A stretch of 7,287 nucleotides of DNA from an uncultured Oscillospiraceae bacterium (GTDB lineage Bacteria; Bacillota; Clostridia; Oscillospirales; Oscillospiraceae), in the NCBI GenBank assembly GCA_900752445.1, contig CAADVN010000024.1, positions 1 to 7,287 of the forward strand, in the 5' to 3' direction. Of this stretch, positions 1 through 5,874 are shown in pieces. Positions within the stretch are counted from its first letter, which is position 1. Each line of letters starts with the position of its first letter. Position numbers and translations under genes: made by a program. The notes below the pieces were generated by a model. That model was not told where the DNA came from. It ran no database searches and saw only the letters and a program-made list of their open reading frames with translations.

Positions 1-85
1 CTTCCCGCTGGGTTCTCCCCGCCGCCAGCATTGCCCTGATCTCGGGCAGCAGCGCTTGCACATGTGTGTAATTCCGTTTCTTCAT
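1..85 (-). CDS. IS3-family transposase OrfA-like protein, N-terminus only (runs off left edge)
   Basis: The minus strand from the ATG at 83-85 gives 28 codons beginning MKKRNYTHVQALLPEIRAML, continuing with AAGRTQRE, and still open at the window edge. A basic start followed by a helix-turn-helix beginning (L-P-E-I-R-x-M-L-A-A-G-R-T-Q-R-E) is typical of the small DNA-binding OrfA of IS3-family elements, which binds the element ends and is joined to the catalytic OrfB by frameshifting. The start is supported by AGGGGG at 93-98, seven bases upstream. That ribosome binding site lies inside a hairpin arm, a common way for insertion sequences to block translation from outside transcripts. Family assignment is from memory of similar proteins; the catalytic part is not visible. 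Confidence 0.6.
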   Translation of the reverse strand, partial: MKKRNYTHVQALLPEIRAMLAAGRTQRE

Positions 86-163
86 GATAAGACCCCCTGT
101 TGTAGTCTATTTTCCTACATCAGGGGGCCTTTTGTCACTGTCTATTTTTACTGGACCTGTTCA
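86..163 (-). mobile_element. Left-over end of IS3-like insertion sequence (non-coding terminus)
   Basis: Between the transposase start and the neighbouring gene lies a short leader. On the minus strand it would begin TGAACAGGTCCAGTAAAAAT and contain two copies of the AATAGAC word. IS3-type ends usually start with TG and end with CA, so the element edge is placed at about 163 by that rule alone. The other end and the target duplication are outside the window, so the exact edge is uncertain. Confidence 0.4.
93..127 (-). promoter_or_regulatory. Hairpin sequestering the transposase ribosome binding site
   Basis: Arms at 93-105 and 115-127 pair over 13 positions with one mismatch (100 against 120) around a 9-base loop. 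On the minus strand the downstream arm contains AGGGGG, the Shine-Dalgarno sequence of the transposase gene that starts at 85. A transcript entering from the HEPN gene side would fold this stem and hide the site. On the plus strand the stem is followed by CCTTTTG, so a weak terminator in that direction is also possible. Confidence 0.6.
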
Positions 164-184
164 GTCAGTTAGCTCTCTTTTTAT

Positions 185-619
185 TTAATACCCTCTTAAA
201 TCATGCAGTAGGTCAGAAAGTTCTTGATTAAGAGCTATAAAGCTAAGGAGGTACTCTTCGGTAATCTCAAATTGCCTATTTCCATCCTTTACTTTTTCTT
301 TTGTCGCCAATGTTTGTTCGCCGGATGCGTTTGTAATGCGATAGCTATGAATTATTCGATTTCGCATTTCAATAATTTTGGCAAACAGTGTTTCAATTTT
401 ATCTCCACATTTTGAAGTGATGACATCATGAACACTTCCCTTGAGACGCCCTGATTCAAAGTCTATTAGATGATACCAGTCGTATTTATCCAAGTCATCA
501 CATTTGAGGATATTCTCAATTATAAAGGCGTTATTTGAGTTAAAAACACAAATAGAACTCCCTAGCAGTTCGCGGTATCGCTTGGGAGGTAGAGATTGTC
601 TTGTATAGCTTTCGTACAT
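185..619 (-). CDS. HEPN-like small protein with RNxxxHxY motif (putative RNase/toxin-type protein)
   Basis: This is a 144-residue soluble protein without signal peptide or membrane segment. Residues 86-93 read RNRIIHSY, an R-x4-H motif followed by x-Y, as in HEPN-domain ribonucleases and nucleotidyltransferase-linked HEPN proteins. A predicted helix (about 74-91) carries it, and roughly 50 residues follow, including a second helical part (about 119-142). Similar proteins in Firmicutes mobile elements have, as I recall, been labelled 'selenium binding protein' without support. The start is backed by AGAGGG at 627-632, seven bases upstream of the ATG. The XRE gene ends 28 bp upstream on the same strand, so both probably share one transcript, suggesting a regulator/toxin pair or a small abortive-infection unit. 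RNase activity is inferred from the motif; a structural HEPN without activity is equally possible. Confidence 0.7.
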   Translation of the reverse strand: MYESYTRQSLPPKRYRELLGSSICVFNSNNAFIIENILKCDDLDKYDWYHLIDFESGRLKGSVHDVITSKCGDKIETLFAKIIEMRNRIIHSYRITNASGEQTLATKEKVKDGNRQFEITEEYLLSFIALNQELSDLLHDLRGY

Positions 620-647
620 CTTGATTCCCTCTTTCTTTATCTTTCAA

Positions 648-1157
648 TCAAATATCCTGTACTGGTAAATTACTAAGTTCCTGCGAAGGCAACTTTGACC
701 AGCACTGGGTCTTGTCAAACTCCGGGTAATGGTAGCGCCACTTGTCGTAATCTTCTTTGGAGATTTCGCCCGCCTCCAGCATGGCAGCGGCCTGCTGCCA
801 GGAACAGAGCATCTCATGCAGCCGGGCGGCGTCCTTGTTCTTCCGCACATCGACTTTCAGGCAGACTTCTCCATCCACCTCGCTGATCTTGAGTCCGTAG
901 TTATCCTCCAGGGTAAACAAGGTGTGCATGAGCCCCACATAGGAGTCTATGTTCGGGACGGAGAGGGCATGGGGCGAGACATCCAGTACCTGAGCCAAGG
1001 CAGCAGTCAAGTCCGCCTTAGGGGTTCTTGATCCTGTTTCGTACTGTGCCAGGCGCACATCGGCGGATTTCTCCGGAAAGCCCAGCGCCATGCCGAGATA
1101 TTTCTGTGTCATTCCCCGCAGGAGACGGAAAAAGTGAATCCGTTCGCCAATTGCCAT
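648..1157 (-). CDS. XRE-family helix-turn-helix transcriptional regulator
   Basis: This 169-residue protein has an N-terminal Cro/C1-type helix-turn-helix at about residues 3-65. Its features are I-G-E-R-I near the start, R-G-M-T-Q-K-Y-L-G as the first helix of the motif, then R-L-A-Q-Y-E-T-G-S-R-T-P-K and a helix ending V-L-D-V-S-P-H-A-L. The remaining C-terminal part (about 70-169) is acidic and helical, rich in W, E and K, and fits no domain I can name. GGAG at 1166-1169 lies eight bases before the ATG. The protein is divergently oriented to an excisionase/RepA-like gene, the usual place for a repressor that keeps a mobile element silent. It is followed by a HEPN-like gene, so it could also act as the antitoxin-type partner. 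It probably represses its own promoter and the divergent one through the half-sites at 1206-1321. Confidence 0.85.
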   Translation of the reverse strand: MAIGERIHFFRLLRGMTQKYLGMALGFPEKSADVRLAQYETGSRTPKADLTAALAQVLDVSPHALSVPNIDSYVGLMHTLFTLEDNYGLKISEVDGEVCLKVDVRKNKDAARLHEMLCSWQQAAAMLEAGEISKEDYDKWRYHYPEFDKTQCWSKLPSQELSNLPVQDI

Positions 1158-1192
1158 ATCATCAACTCCAATCGTTGGTTGTCCTTAGGAAA

Positions 1193-1221
1193 AGCGTAGC
1201 AGAAATGCTTAGTAAAGTCAA
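1193..1221 (-). promoter_or_regulatory. Promoter of the XRE-HEPN operon
   Basis: On the minus strand TTGACT (1221-1216) is followed after 17 bases by TACGCT (1198-1193), preceded by TGC to give an extended -10. The -10 is otherwise weak, which suits an autoregulated repressor gene. An inverted pair of half-sites at 1206-1212 and 1229-1235 straddles the -35 and spacer. Confidence 0.5.
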
Positions 1222-1235
1222 GAGAATCCTAAACA
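1206..1235. promoter_or_regulatory. Putative XRE operator over the leftward promoter
   Basis: TGCTTAG at 1206-1212 faces CTAAACA at 1229-1235 (one mismatch from a perfect inverted repeat) with a 16-base gap. The pair surrounds the -35 box of the leftward promoter. The same word, in the same arrangement, recurs over the rightward promoter, which is what argues for a binding site. A binding test is lacking, so this is inference. Confidence 0.45.
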
Positions 1236-1265
1236 ATTTTATTTAATTTACTTTGCGCACTTCAA

Positions 1266-1294
1266 TTGACACAAGCTATTTTGCTTAGAATAAT
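1266..1294 (+). promoter_or_regulatory. Strong rightward promoter (TTGACA-17-AATAAT)
   Basis: A perfect -35 box TTGACA at 1266-1271 is separated by 17 bases from AATAAT at 1289-1294, five of six matches to the -10 consensus. The predicted start is near 1300, leaving a leader of about 100 bases before the strong AGGAGG site at 1393-1398. The -10 region sits inside an inverted pair of TGCTTAG half-sites, so repression by the divergent XRE protein is likely. Confidence 0.6.
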
Positions 1295-1321
1295 GACAAT
1301 AGACTAAGCATAATAGTTTAG
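1282..1321. promoter_or_regulatory. Putative XRE operator over the rightward promoter
   Basis: TGCTTAG at 1282-1288 and CTAAGCA at 1304-1310 form a perfect 7-bp inverted repeat with a 15-base gap, enclosing the -10 box and probable start point. A related AGTTTAG word lies at 1315-1321 as a possible fifth half-site. With the pair at 1206-1235 this gives TGYTTAG as the shared half-site. Confidence 0.5.
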
Positions 1322-1403
1322 AATCAGTAAATAAAATAGAACTGCCGCAATCCCTGGTTATACATCCGGGAAAAAAGTAGCGAACGAAAGTGAGGAGGCA
1401 TTT

Positions 1404-1508
1404 ATGGAACACAACATACATACGCAGCAGCTATCAACGAAGAAAGGAAGGTGTTCTCAAAACAAACACAACACTTTATACGCGTGGAGGAAGTGGCCCA
1501 GAAACTAG
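1404..1508 (+). CDS. Short 34-codon frame behind a strong ribosome binding site (leader peptide or broken gene start)
   Basis: AGGAGG at 1393-1398 lies five bases before the ATG at 1404, the best initiation signal in this area. The frame reads MEHNIHTQQLSTKKG and continues to a TAG at 1506-1508. It overlaps the next reading frame in a different phase. Its second half is simply the helix-turn-helix coding region read out of frame, so only about the first 15 residues may be meaningful. It could be a leader peptide that couples translation to the downstream frame, or the start of a small gene whose end was lost. I do not recognise it. Confidence 0.3.
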   Translation: MEHNIHTQQLSTKKGRCSQNKHNTLYAWRKWPRN

Positions 1509-2374
1509 GCATCTCCAAGTCTCTTGCCTACCACGTCAGCACAGGCCAGCCGCTGTGGGGCTATGACGTGCACCAGGGAACGGTGCTCTACCTGGCACTG
1601 GAGGACGACTTCCGCCGCCTGCAGGACAGGATGTCGCGTATGTTCGGCGTTGAGGGCACGGACGAGCTCCACTTTTCCGTCAACGCAAAGATGCTCGGAG
1701 ACGGCCTTGACGCACAGCTGGAGCGATTCGTGAGAGAGCATCCGGAGACAAAGCTGATAGTGCTCGACACTCTGCAAAAGGTGCGCGAGGCCACGAAAGA
1801 TTACAGCTACGGCAGCGACTACGAGCTTATTAACCGCCTCAAGTTTTTCGCAGACAGCCACGGCGTTTGCGTACTGGCGGTGCACCACACGAGAAAGCAG
1901 ACGGCTGACGACTGCTTTGAGACGATCTCGGGCACGACAGGCCTGTTCGGCTGCGCGGACGGCGCGCTGCTGATGCGCAAAGAGAAGCGCACAGACCTCA
2001 CCGCAACGCTCGACGTCGCAGGACGCGATCAGCCCGACCAGAGGCTGCATCTGAAGAAAGACGCCGACAGCCTGACCTGGGAGCTGGAGTGCGCCGACAC
2101 CCAGCCCTGGCGACAGCCGCCCGACCCAGTGCTGGAGGCGGTGGCGAAATTAAGCATCAGCGCCGGAGAGTGGGAGGGCAGCCCGAGCGAGCTGGCGAGG
2201 GCGATAAACACGAGTATGGCGGTAAATCGCCTGACGCGCCACCTGAACGTGAACGCTGGCCGCCTGCTGGACGAGCATCAGGTAAAGTACGAGTTCAAGA
2301 CAAAACACGAAGGCCGCCGCATCCGCCTGACGCACGTCCCGGTGATAGTCCAGGCGTATGAAGTGACCGCATGA
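1451..2374 (+). CDS. Chimeric HTH / RepA-like AAA ATPase lacking Walker A (probable deletion product)
   Basis: The frame encodes 307 residues from a GTG. Residues about 4-29 (KQTQHFIRVEEVAQKLGISK, then S-L-A-Y) match the start of excisionase-type helix-turn-helix proteins. From about residue 31 (T-G-Q-P-L-W-G-Y-D-V) the protein is a RecA/RepA-like ATPase of plasmids and integrative elements: L-Y-L-A-L-E-D-D (46-53), a Walker B-like L-I-V-L-D-T-L (102-108), A-V-H-H-T-R-K (143-149) and the following I-S-G-T-T-G-L-F-G. The C-terminal 80 residues resemble a winged-helix tail. The family normally carries a G-x4-G-K-S Walker A before T-G-Q-P; it is missing, so the protein should not hydrolyse ATP. 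Initiation is doubtful: AAAGGAAGG (1443-1451) overlaps the GTG and no ATG follows at a proper distance. It may be a pseudogene, or a DNA-binding remnant with a regulatory role. Confidence 0.65.
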   Translation: MFSKQTQHFIRVEEVAQKLGISKSLAYHVSTGQPLWGYDVHQGTVLYLALEDDFRRLQDRMSRMFGVEGTDELHFSVNAKMLGDGLDAQLERFVREHPETKLIVLDTLQKVREATKDYSYGSDYELINRLKFFADSHGVCVLAVHHTRKQTADDCFETISGTTGLFGCADGALLMRKEKRTDLTATLDVAGRDQPDQRLHLKKDADSLTWELECADTQPWRQPPDPVLEAVAKLSISAGEWEGSPSELARAINTSMAVNRLTRHLNVNAGRLLDEHQVKYEFKTKHEGRRIRLTHVPVIVQAYEVTA

Positions 2375-2382
2375 CGCAACGA

Positions 2383-2447
2383 TTGCGACGCTTGCAACGG
2401 TAAAACGTACACATCAAACAAGCGTCGCAACCGTCGCAACCGTCGCA
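2383..2447. repeat. Iteron-like inverted and tandem CGTCGCAAC repeats
   Basis: TTGCGACGCTTG at 2383-2394 is a perfect 12-bp inverted match to CAAGCGTCGCAA at 2419-2430, with a 24-base gap. The right arm opens a tandem run of the 9-mer CGTCGCAAC: two exact copies from 2423 to 2440 and a partial third to 2447. They lie directly behind the RepA-like gene, where replication-initiation sites of small elements are often found. An origin or iteron role is inferred from position and repetition only. Confidence 0.5.
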
Positions 2448-2456
2448 CAGACCAGA

Positions 2457-2485
2457 GGCTCTCCCGGCTTGTAGCCGGGAGAGCC
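2457..2485. terminator. Perfect 13-bp hairpin, possible terminator
   Basis: Arms at 2457-2469 and 2473-2485 pair perfectly over 13 positions around a 3-base TGT loop and are mostly G and C. After it comes TTGTGG rather than a run of T, so a classical intrinsic terminator is not complete. On the minus strand it is followed by TCTGGT, also without a T tract. It may still stop or stabilise the upstream transcript, or act as a structural signal beside the repeats. Confidence 0.45.
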
Positions 2486-2512
2486 TTGTGGCAATATCGT
2501 GCAAGCAATGTC

Positions 2513-2526
2513 CGTGTCCGGACACG
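2513..2526. repeat. 14-bp perfect palindrome
   Basis: CGTGTCCGGACACG reads identically on both strands. It lies between the hairpin and the promoter of the helicase operon, about 60 bp upstream of the -35 box. A dimeric regulator site is possible, but no second copy is seen in the window. Confidence 0.4.
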
Positions 2527-2582
2527 ATCAAACTTCGTGCGGCGCGGATAAACCGCTTTTGATTAACATAAATAGGGAACCT

Positions 2583-2611
2583 TTGCCTTTGGCCATTTAG
2601 TATGTTACAAT
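2583..2611 (+). promoter_or_regulatory. Promoter of the helicase-DUF4391-Mod operon
   Basis: TTGCCT at 2583-2588 and TACAAT at 2606-2611 are spaced by 17 bases, and TGT directly before the -10 gives an extended -10. The predicted start near 2618 leaves a leader of about 35 bases before the helicase gene. No operator overlaps it, so basal expression is expected, as is common for restriction-modification loci. Confidence 0.6.
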
Positions 2612-2652
2612 TAAAGAAGTTTGACGATTTATGATACAAGGGCGGGGATCAT

Positions 2653-5600
2653 ATGCAGTTGATAGATAACGTTAGAGCAACGGTCAAAGACGACCTGATG
2701 ACTTCAATCGGGCCTCATAGCAAAATTTCGCTGGCTGCTGCCTGCTTTTCTATCTATGCCTATAAAGAGCTCAAAGAGCAGCTGGAAGGCATTGATGAAC
2801 TCAGGTTTATCTTTACCTCGCCGACATTCATATCTGAAAAGACCCCTAAAGCTCGTCGTGAGTTTTATATCCCACGCCTGTCGCGTGAGCGCAGCCTGTT
2901 CGGCTCCGAATTTGAGATAAGGCTGCGCAATGAATTGAGCCAAAAGGCTATCGCCAAAGAGTGTGCAGACTGGATACGACGCAAAGCGGCGTTCAAGTCC
3001 AATGTGACAAACGAGCAGATGATGGGCTTCATGACGGTCGACCGGCACACCTATATGCCGATCGGCGGTTTTACGACAGTCGACCTCGGCTGTGAGAGAG
3101 GAAACAACGCCTATTATCTTGTCCAGAAAACGGACAGCACTGAGAATTCCAGCCTTTACATCAAGCTGTTTGATGAACTGTGGAACGACCCGGACAGATT
3201 ACAGGAAGTGACTGATATAGTCATTGAGAGCATCACAACCGCATATCGGGAAAATGCTCCGGACTTCATCTACTTTTTGGCCCTCTACAACATCTTCAAT
3301 GAGTTCCTTGACGATATCAGCGAAGACGAGATGCCAAACGAGCTGACAGGATTCAAGTCAAGCAAAATATGGAGTATGTTGTACGATTTTCAGAGGGATG
3401 CAGCGCTCGCCATTATCAACAAACTCGAAAAATTCAACGGCTGCATACTGGCAGACAGCGTTGGCCTGGGCAAAACATTTACTGCCCTGGCCGTTATCAA
3501 ATATTACGAGAACAGGAATAAATCAGTCCTGGTGCTATGCCCAAAGAAGCTGTCGGAGAACTGGAACACCTACAAGGGGAACTATGTGAATAATCCCATT
3601 GCCGAAGACCGGCTGCGCTATGACGTCCTCTATCATACAGACCTTTCGCGTGACAGGGGCAATTCGAATGGCATCGACCTGCAGAGGCTCAACTGGGGAA
3701 ATTACGATCTGGTCGTGATAGACGAGAGCCACAACTTCAGAAACGGCGGAGAGGTGTCCGGAGAGGAAGCAAAAGAAAACCGGTATCTCAAGCTGATGAA
3801 TAAGGCCATCCGTTCCGGTGTCAAGACGAAAGGCCTCATGCTTTCTGCGACACCGGTGAACAATAGGTTCATTGACCTGAAAAACCAGTTGGCGCTTGCC
3901 TATGAGGGCGACGCAGCTCAGATAAACGAGCGCCTGGCAACGTCAAAACCCATAGACGAGATATTCCGCAACGCTCAGAAGTCGTTCAACTCCTGGAGCA
4001 AGCTGCCGATAGAGGCACGCTCGACTGACTCGCTGCTCAAGTCGCTCGACTTCGACTTTTTTGAGCTGCTCGACAGCGTCACGATAGCACGTTCTCGACG
4101 GCATATCGAAAAATACTACAACACTGCAGCCATAGGGAAATTCCCTGAGCGCCTGCCGCCTATATCCATGCAGCCCTGCCTGACTGACCTGAACAGCGCG
4201 ATAAATTACAGCGAGATATATGAGCTTCTGATGTCGCTGAATCTGGCGATATATACGCCGTCGAATTATATCATGGATTCGCGGATATCAAAGTACATAG
4301 ACCTGACGCACAATTTGACCCAGCGAGGCCGTGAGGAAGGCATACGCCGCCTCATGAGCATCAACCTGCTAAAGCGTCTGGAGAGCTCGGTGTACTCCTT
4401 CAAGCTGACAATAGAGCGTATCAAAGTTCTCATCAACGATACCATAAAAAAGATAGAAGCGTATCAGTCCGAGAACTGCGTACTTGACTTGACCGAGCTC
4501 TCAGACAGCAGCGATTTTGACCTTGACGATCAAAATACTGATTACTTTTCTGTCGGCCGCAAGGTGAAAATTGACCTTGCGGACATGGATCACGTCTCGT
4601 GGCTGCGCGAGCTGAAGGCGGACGCAGAAAATCTGGAGCTGCTGACGCTCATGATCGCAGATATCATCCCGGAGCACGACAACAAGCTGCAGACGCTTCT
4701 TGCATTAATAAAGGACAAAGTCAGCCGCCCGATAAATCCCGGCAACAAAAAGCTGATAATTTTCACCGCCTTCTCCGACACTGCCGATTACCTTTATGAT
4801 AAGGTCAGCAAGTTTGCAAAGGAGCGATTCGGGCTTGAGACTGCAGAGATAACAGGCACTGTGGACGGTCGCTCTACAATACCGCACCTGAGGACCGACC
4901 TGAATACTGTGCTGACATGCTTTTCGCCCATGTCAAAAGGCAGAGGCATGCTCGGCGACGTGGAAGCGGCTGACATAGACATACTCATCGCCACGGATTG
5001 CATCTCAGAAGGCCAGAATCTCCAGGACTGCGACTACCTCGTAAACTACGATATACACTGGAACCCTGTGCGCATAATCCAGCGCTTCGGACGTATTGAC
5101 CGCATAGGCAGCAGGAATGAGCGCATACAGCTTGTGAACTTCTGGCCGGACATGGACTTGGACGAGTATATAAACCTGAGAAGCCGTGTCGAGACGCGAA
5201 TGAAGATATCCGTCATGACATCTACGGGCGATGACGACCTGATAAATCCGGAAGAAAAGGGCGACCTTGAATACCGCCGAGTCCAGCTCAAGCGGCTGCA
5301 AAGCGAGGTAGTGGATATAGAAGAGATGTCCAGCGGCATATCCATCATGGACCTCGGCCTGAACGAATTCAGGCTTGACTTGCTTGAGTACATGAAAGAC
5401 AACGAAGGCGTTGAATTCACGCCCAACGGCCTGCATGCCGTTGTTGCAGCGGGTGACGACACGCCTCCGGGCGTTATGTTCATCCTCAAAAACATCAACG
5501 ACAGCGTGAACATAGACAACAGGAACCGCATCCACCCATTCTACATGGTCTACGTCTCAGAGAGCGGTGAGGTAGTCTGCGACTACCTTGACCCCAAGCG

Positions 5601-5865
5601 CCTGCTCGACACCATGCGCGTGCTGTGCAGGGGCAAGACGGAGCCGGACGCGGCGCTGTGCCGGAGATTCAACGCGGAGACTGATGACGGCAGAAATATG
5701 TCCGCCGTGTCCGAACTGCTGAATGAGGCGATAAACTCCATCGTCGACGCCAAAGAGGAGAGCGACATAGACAGCCTGTTCGGGAGTGGAGGAACATCCG
5801 CGCTTCTGTCTGCGGTGTCTGGCTTGAACGACTTTGAACTCATAACTTTTTTGGTTGTAAAGTGA
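2653..5865 (+). CDS. SNF2/superfamily 2 helicase with PLD-like N-terminal region
   Basis: This is a 1070-residue ATP-dependent DNA translocase or helicase. Residues 1-175 resemble the PLD-like region seen at the front of such helicases (first strand-helix pair about 24-55, I-G-G-F-T-T-V-D-L around 137-145, N-N-A-Y-Y at 151-155), but no H-x-K-x4-D site is clear. The motor follows: F-Q-R-D-A (246-250), Walker A ADSVGLGKT (267-275), V-L-C-P-K (294-298), DESH (357-360), SAT (398-400). The second RecA lobe has I-I-F-T-A-F (702-707), A-T-D-C-I-S-E-G-Q-N-L (780-790) and QRFGRIDRIGS (810-820). A long insert (about 430-690) separates the lobes, and the last 220 residues fit nothing I know. GGCGGGG at 2641-2647 lies five bases before the ATG. 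It is the first gene of the operon and probably drives DNA translocation for the defence complex. DISARM DrmD is an alternative relative, but no other DISARM gene is visible. Confidence 0.88.
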   Translation: MQLIDNVRATVKDDLMTSIGPHSKISLAAACFSIYAYKELKEQLEGIDELRFIFTSPTFISEKTPKARREFYIPRLSRERSLFGSEFEIRLRNELSQKAIAKECADWIRRKAAFKSNVTNEQMMGFMTVDRHTYMPIGGFTTVDLGCERGNNAYYLVQKTDSTENSSLYIKLFDELWNDPDRLQEVTDIVIESITTAYRENAPDFIYFLALYNIFNEFLDDISEDEMPNELTGFKSSKIWSMLYDFQRDAALAIINKLEKFNGCILADSVGLGKTFTALAVIKYYENRNKSVLVLCPKKLSENWNTYKGNYVNNPIAEDRLRYDVLYHTDLSRDRGNSNGIDLQRLNWGNYDLVVIDESHNFRNGGEVSGEEAKENRYLKLMNKAIRSGVKTKGLMLSATPVNNRFIDLKNQLALAYEGDAAQINERLATSKPIDEIFRNAQKSFNSWSKLPIEARSTDSLLKSLDFDFFELLDSVTIARSRRHIEKYYNTAAIGKFPERLPPISMQPCLTDLNSAINYSEIYELLMSLNLAIYTPSNYIMDSRISKYIDLTHNLTQRGREEGIRRLMSINLLKRLESSVYSFKLTIERIKVLINDTIKKIEAYQSENCVLDLTELSDSSDFDLDDQNTDYFSVGRKVKIDLADMDHVSWLRELKADAENLELLTLMIADIIPEHDNKLQTLLALIKDKVSRPINPGNKKLIIFTAFSDTADYLYDKVSKFAKERFGLETAEITGTVDGRSTIPHLRTDLNTVLTCFSPMSKGRGMLGDVEAADIDILIATDCISEGQNLQDCDYLVNYDIHWNPVRIIQRFGRIDRIGSRNERIQLVNFWPDMDLDEYINLRSRVETRMKISVMTSTGDDDLINPEEKGDLEYRRVQLKRLQSEVVDIEEMSSGISIMDLGLNEFRLDLLEYMKDNEGVEFTPNGLHAVVAAGDDTPPGVMFILKNINDSVNIDNRNRIHPFYMVYVSESGEVVCDYLDPKRLLDTMRVLCRGKTEPDAALCRRFNAETDDGRNMSAVSELLNEAINSIVDAKEESDIDSLFGSGGTSALLSAVSGLNDFELITFLVVK

Positions 5866-5874
5866 GTGATAAAG

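Noticed and set aside
729..1031. Plus-strand frame of 100 codons inside the XRE gene
   Set aside because: Shadow of the XRE coding sequence; no initiation signal and no family resemblance.
1361..1380. Weak TCCCTGG/CCGGGA inverted repeat in the leader before 1404 as a riboswitch or attenuator
   Set aside because: The pairing is short and imperfect, with no alternative structure or T tract.
1505..2050. Minus-strand frame of 181 codons opposite the RepA-like gene
   Set aside because: It mirrors a GC-rich coding region whose plus-frame motifs (ALEDD, LIVLDTL, HHTRK) are clear.
2423..2447. Tandem CGTCGCAAC units considered as a CRISPR array
   Set aside because: The units are 9 bp, directly adjacent and have no spacers.
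2621..2626. TTGACG as a second -35 box for the helicase operon
   Set aside because: A -10 at proper distance would fall at or inside the gene start; the upstream TTGCCT-17-TACAAT pair is better.
5005..5535. Long minus-strand open frames (161-176 codons) opposite the helicase
   Set aside because: They lie entirely inside the helicase gene, whose motifs prove the plus frame; no ribosome binding site or recognisable protein.
2653..5865. Assignment of the helicase as DISARM DrmD
   Set aside because: No drmA, drmB or drmC gene is visible, and the partners DUF4391 and type III-like Mod point to another arrangement; DNA beyond the edge could change this.
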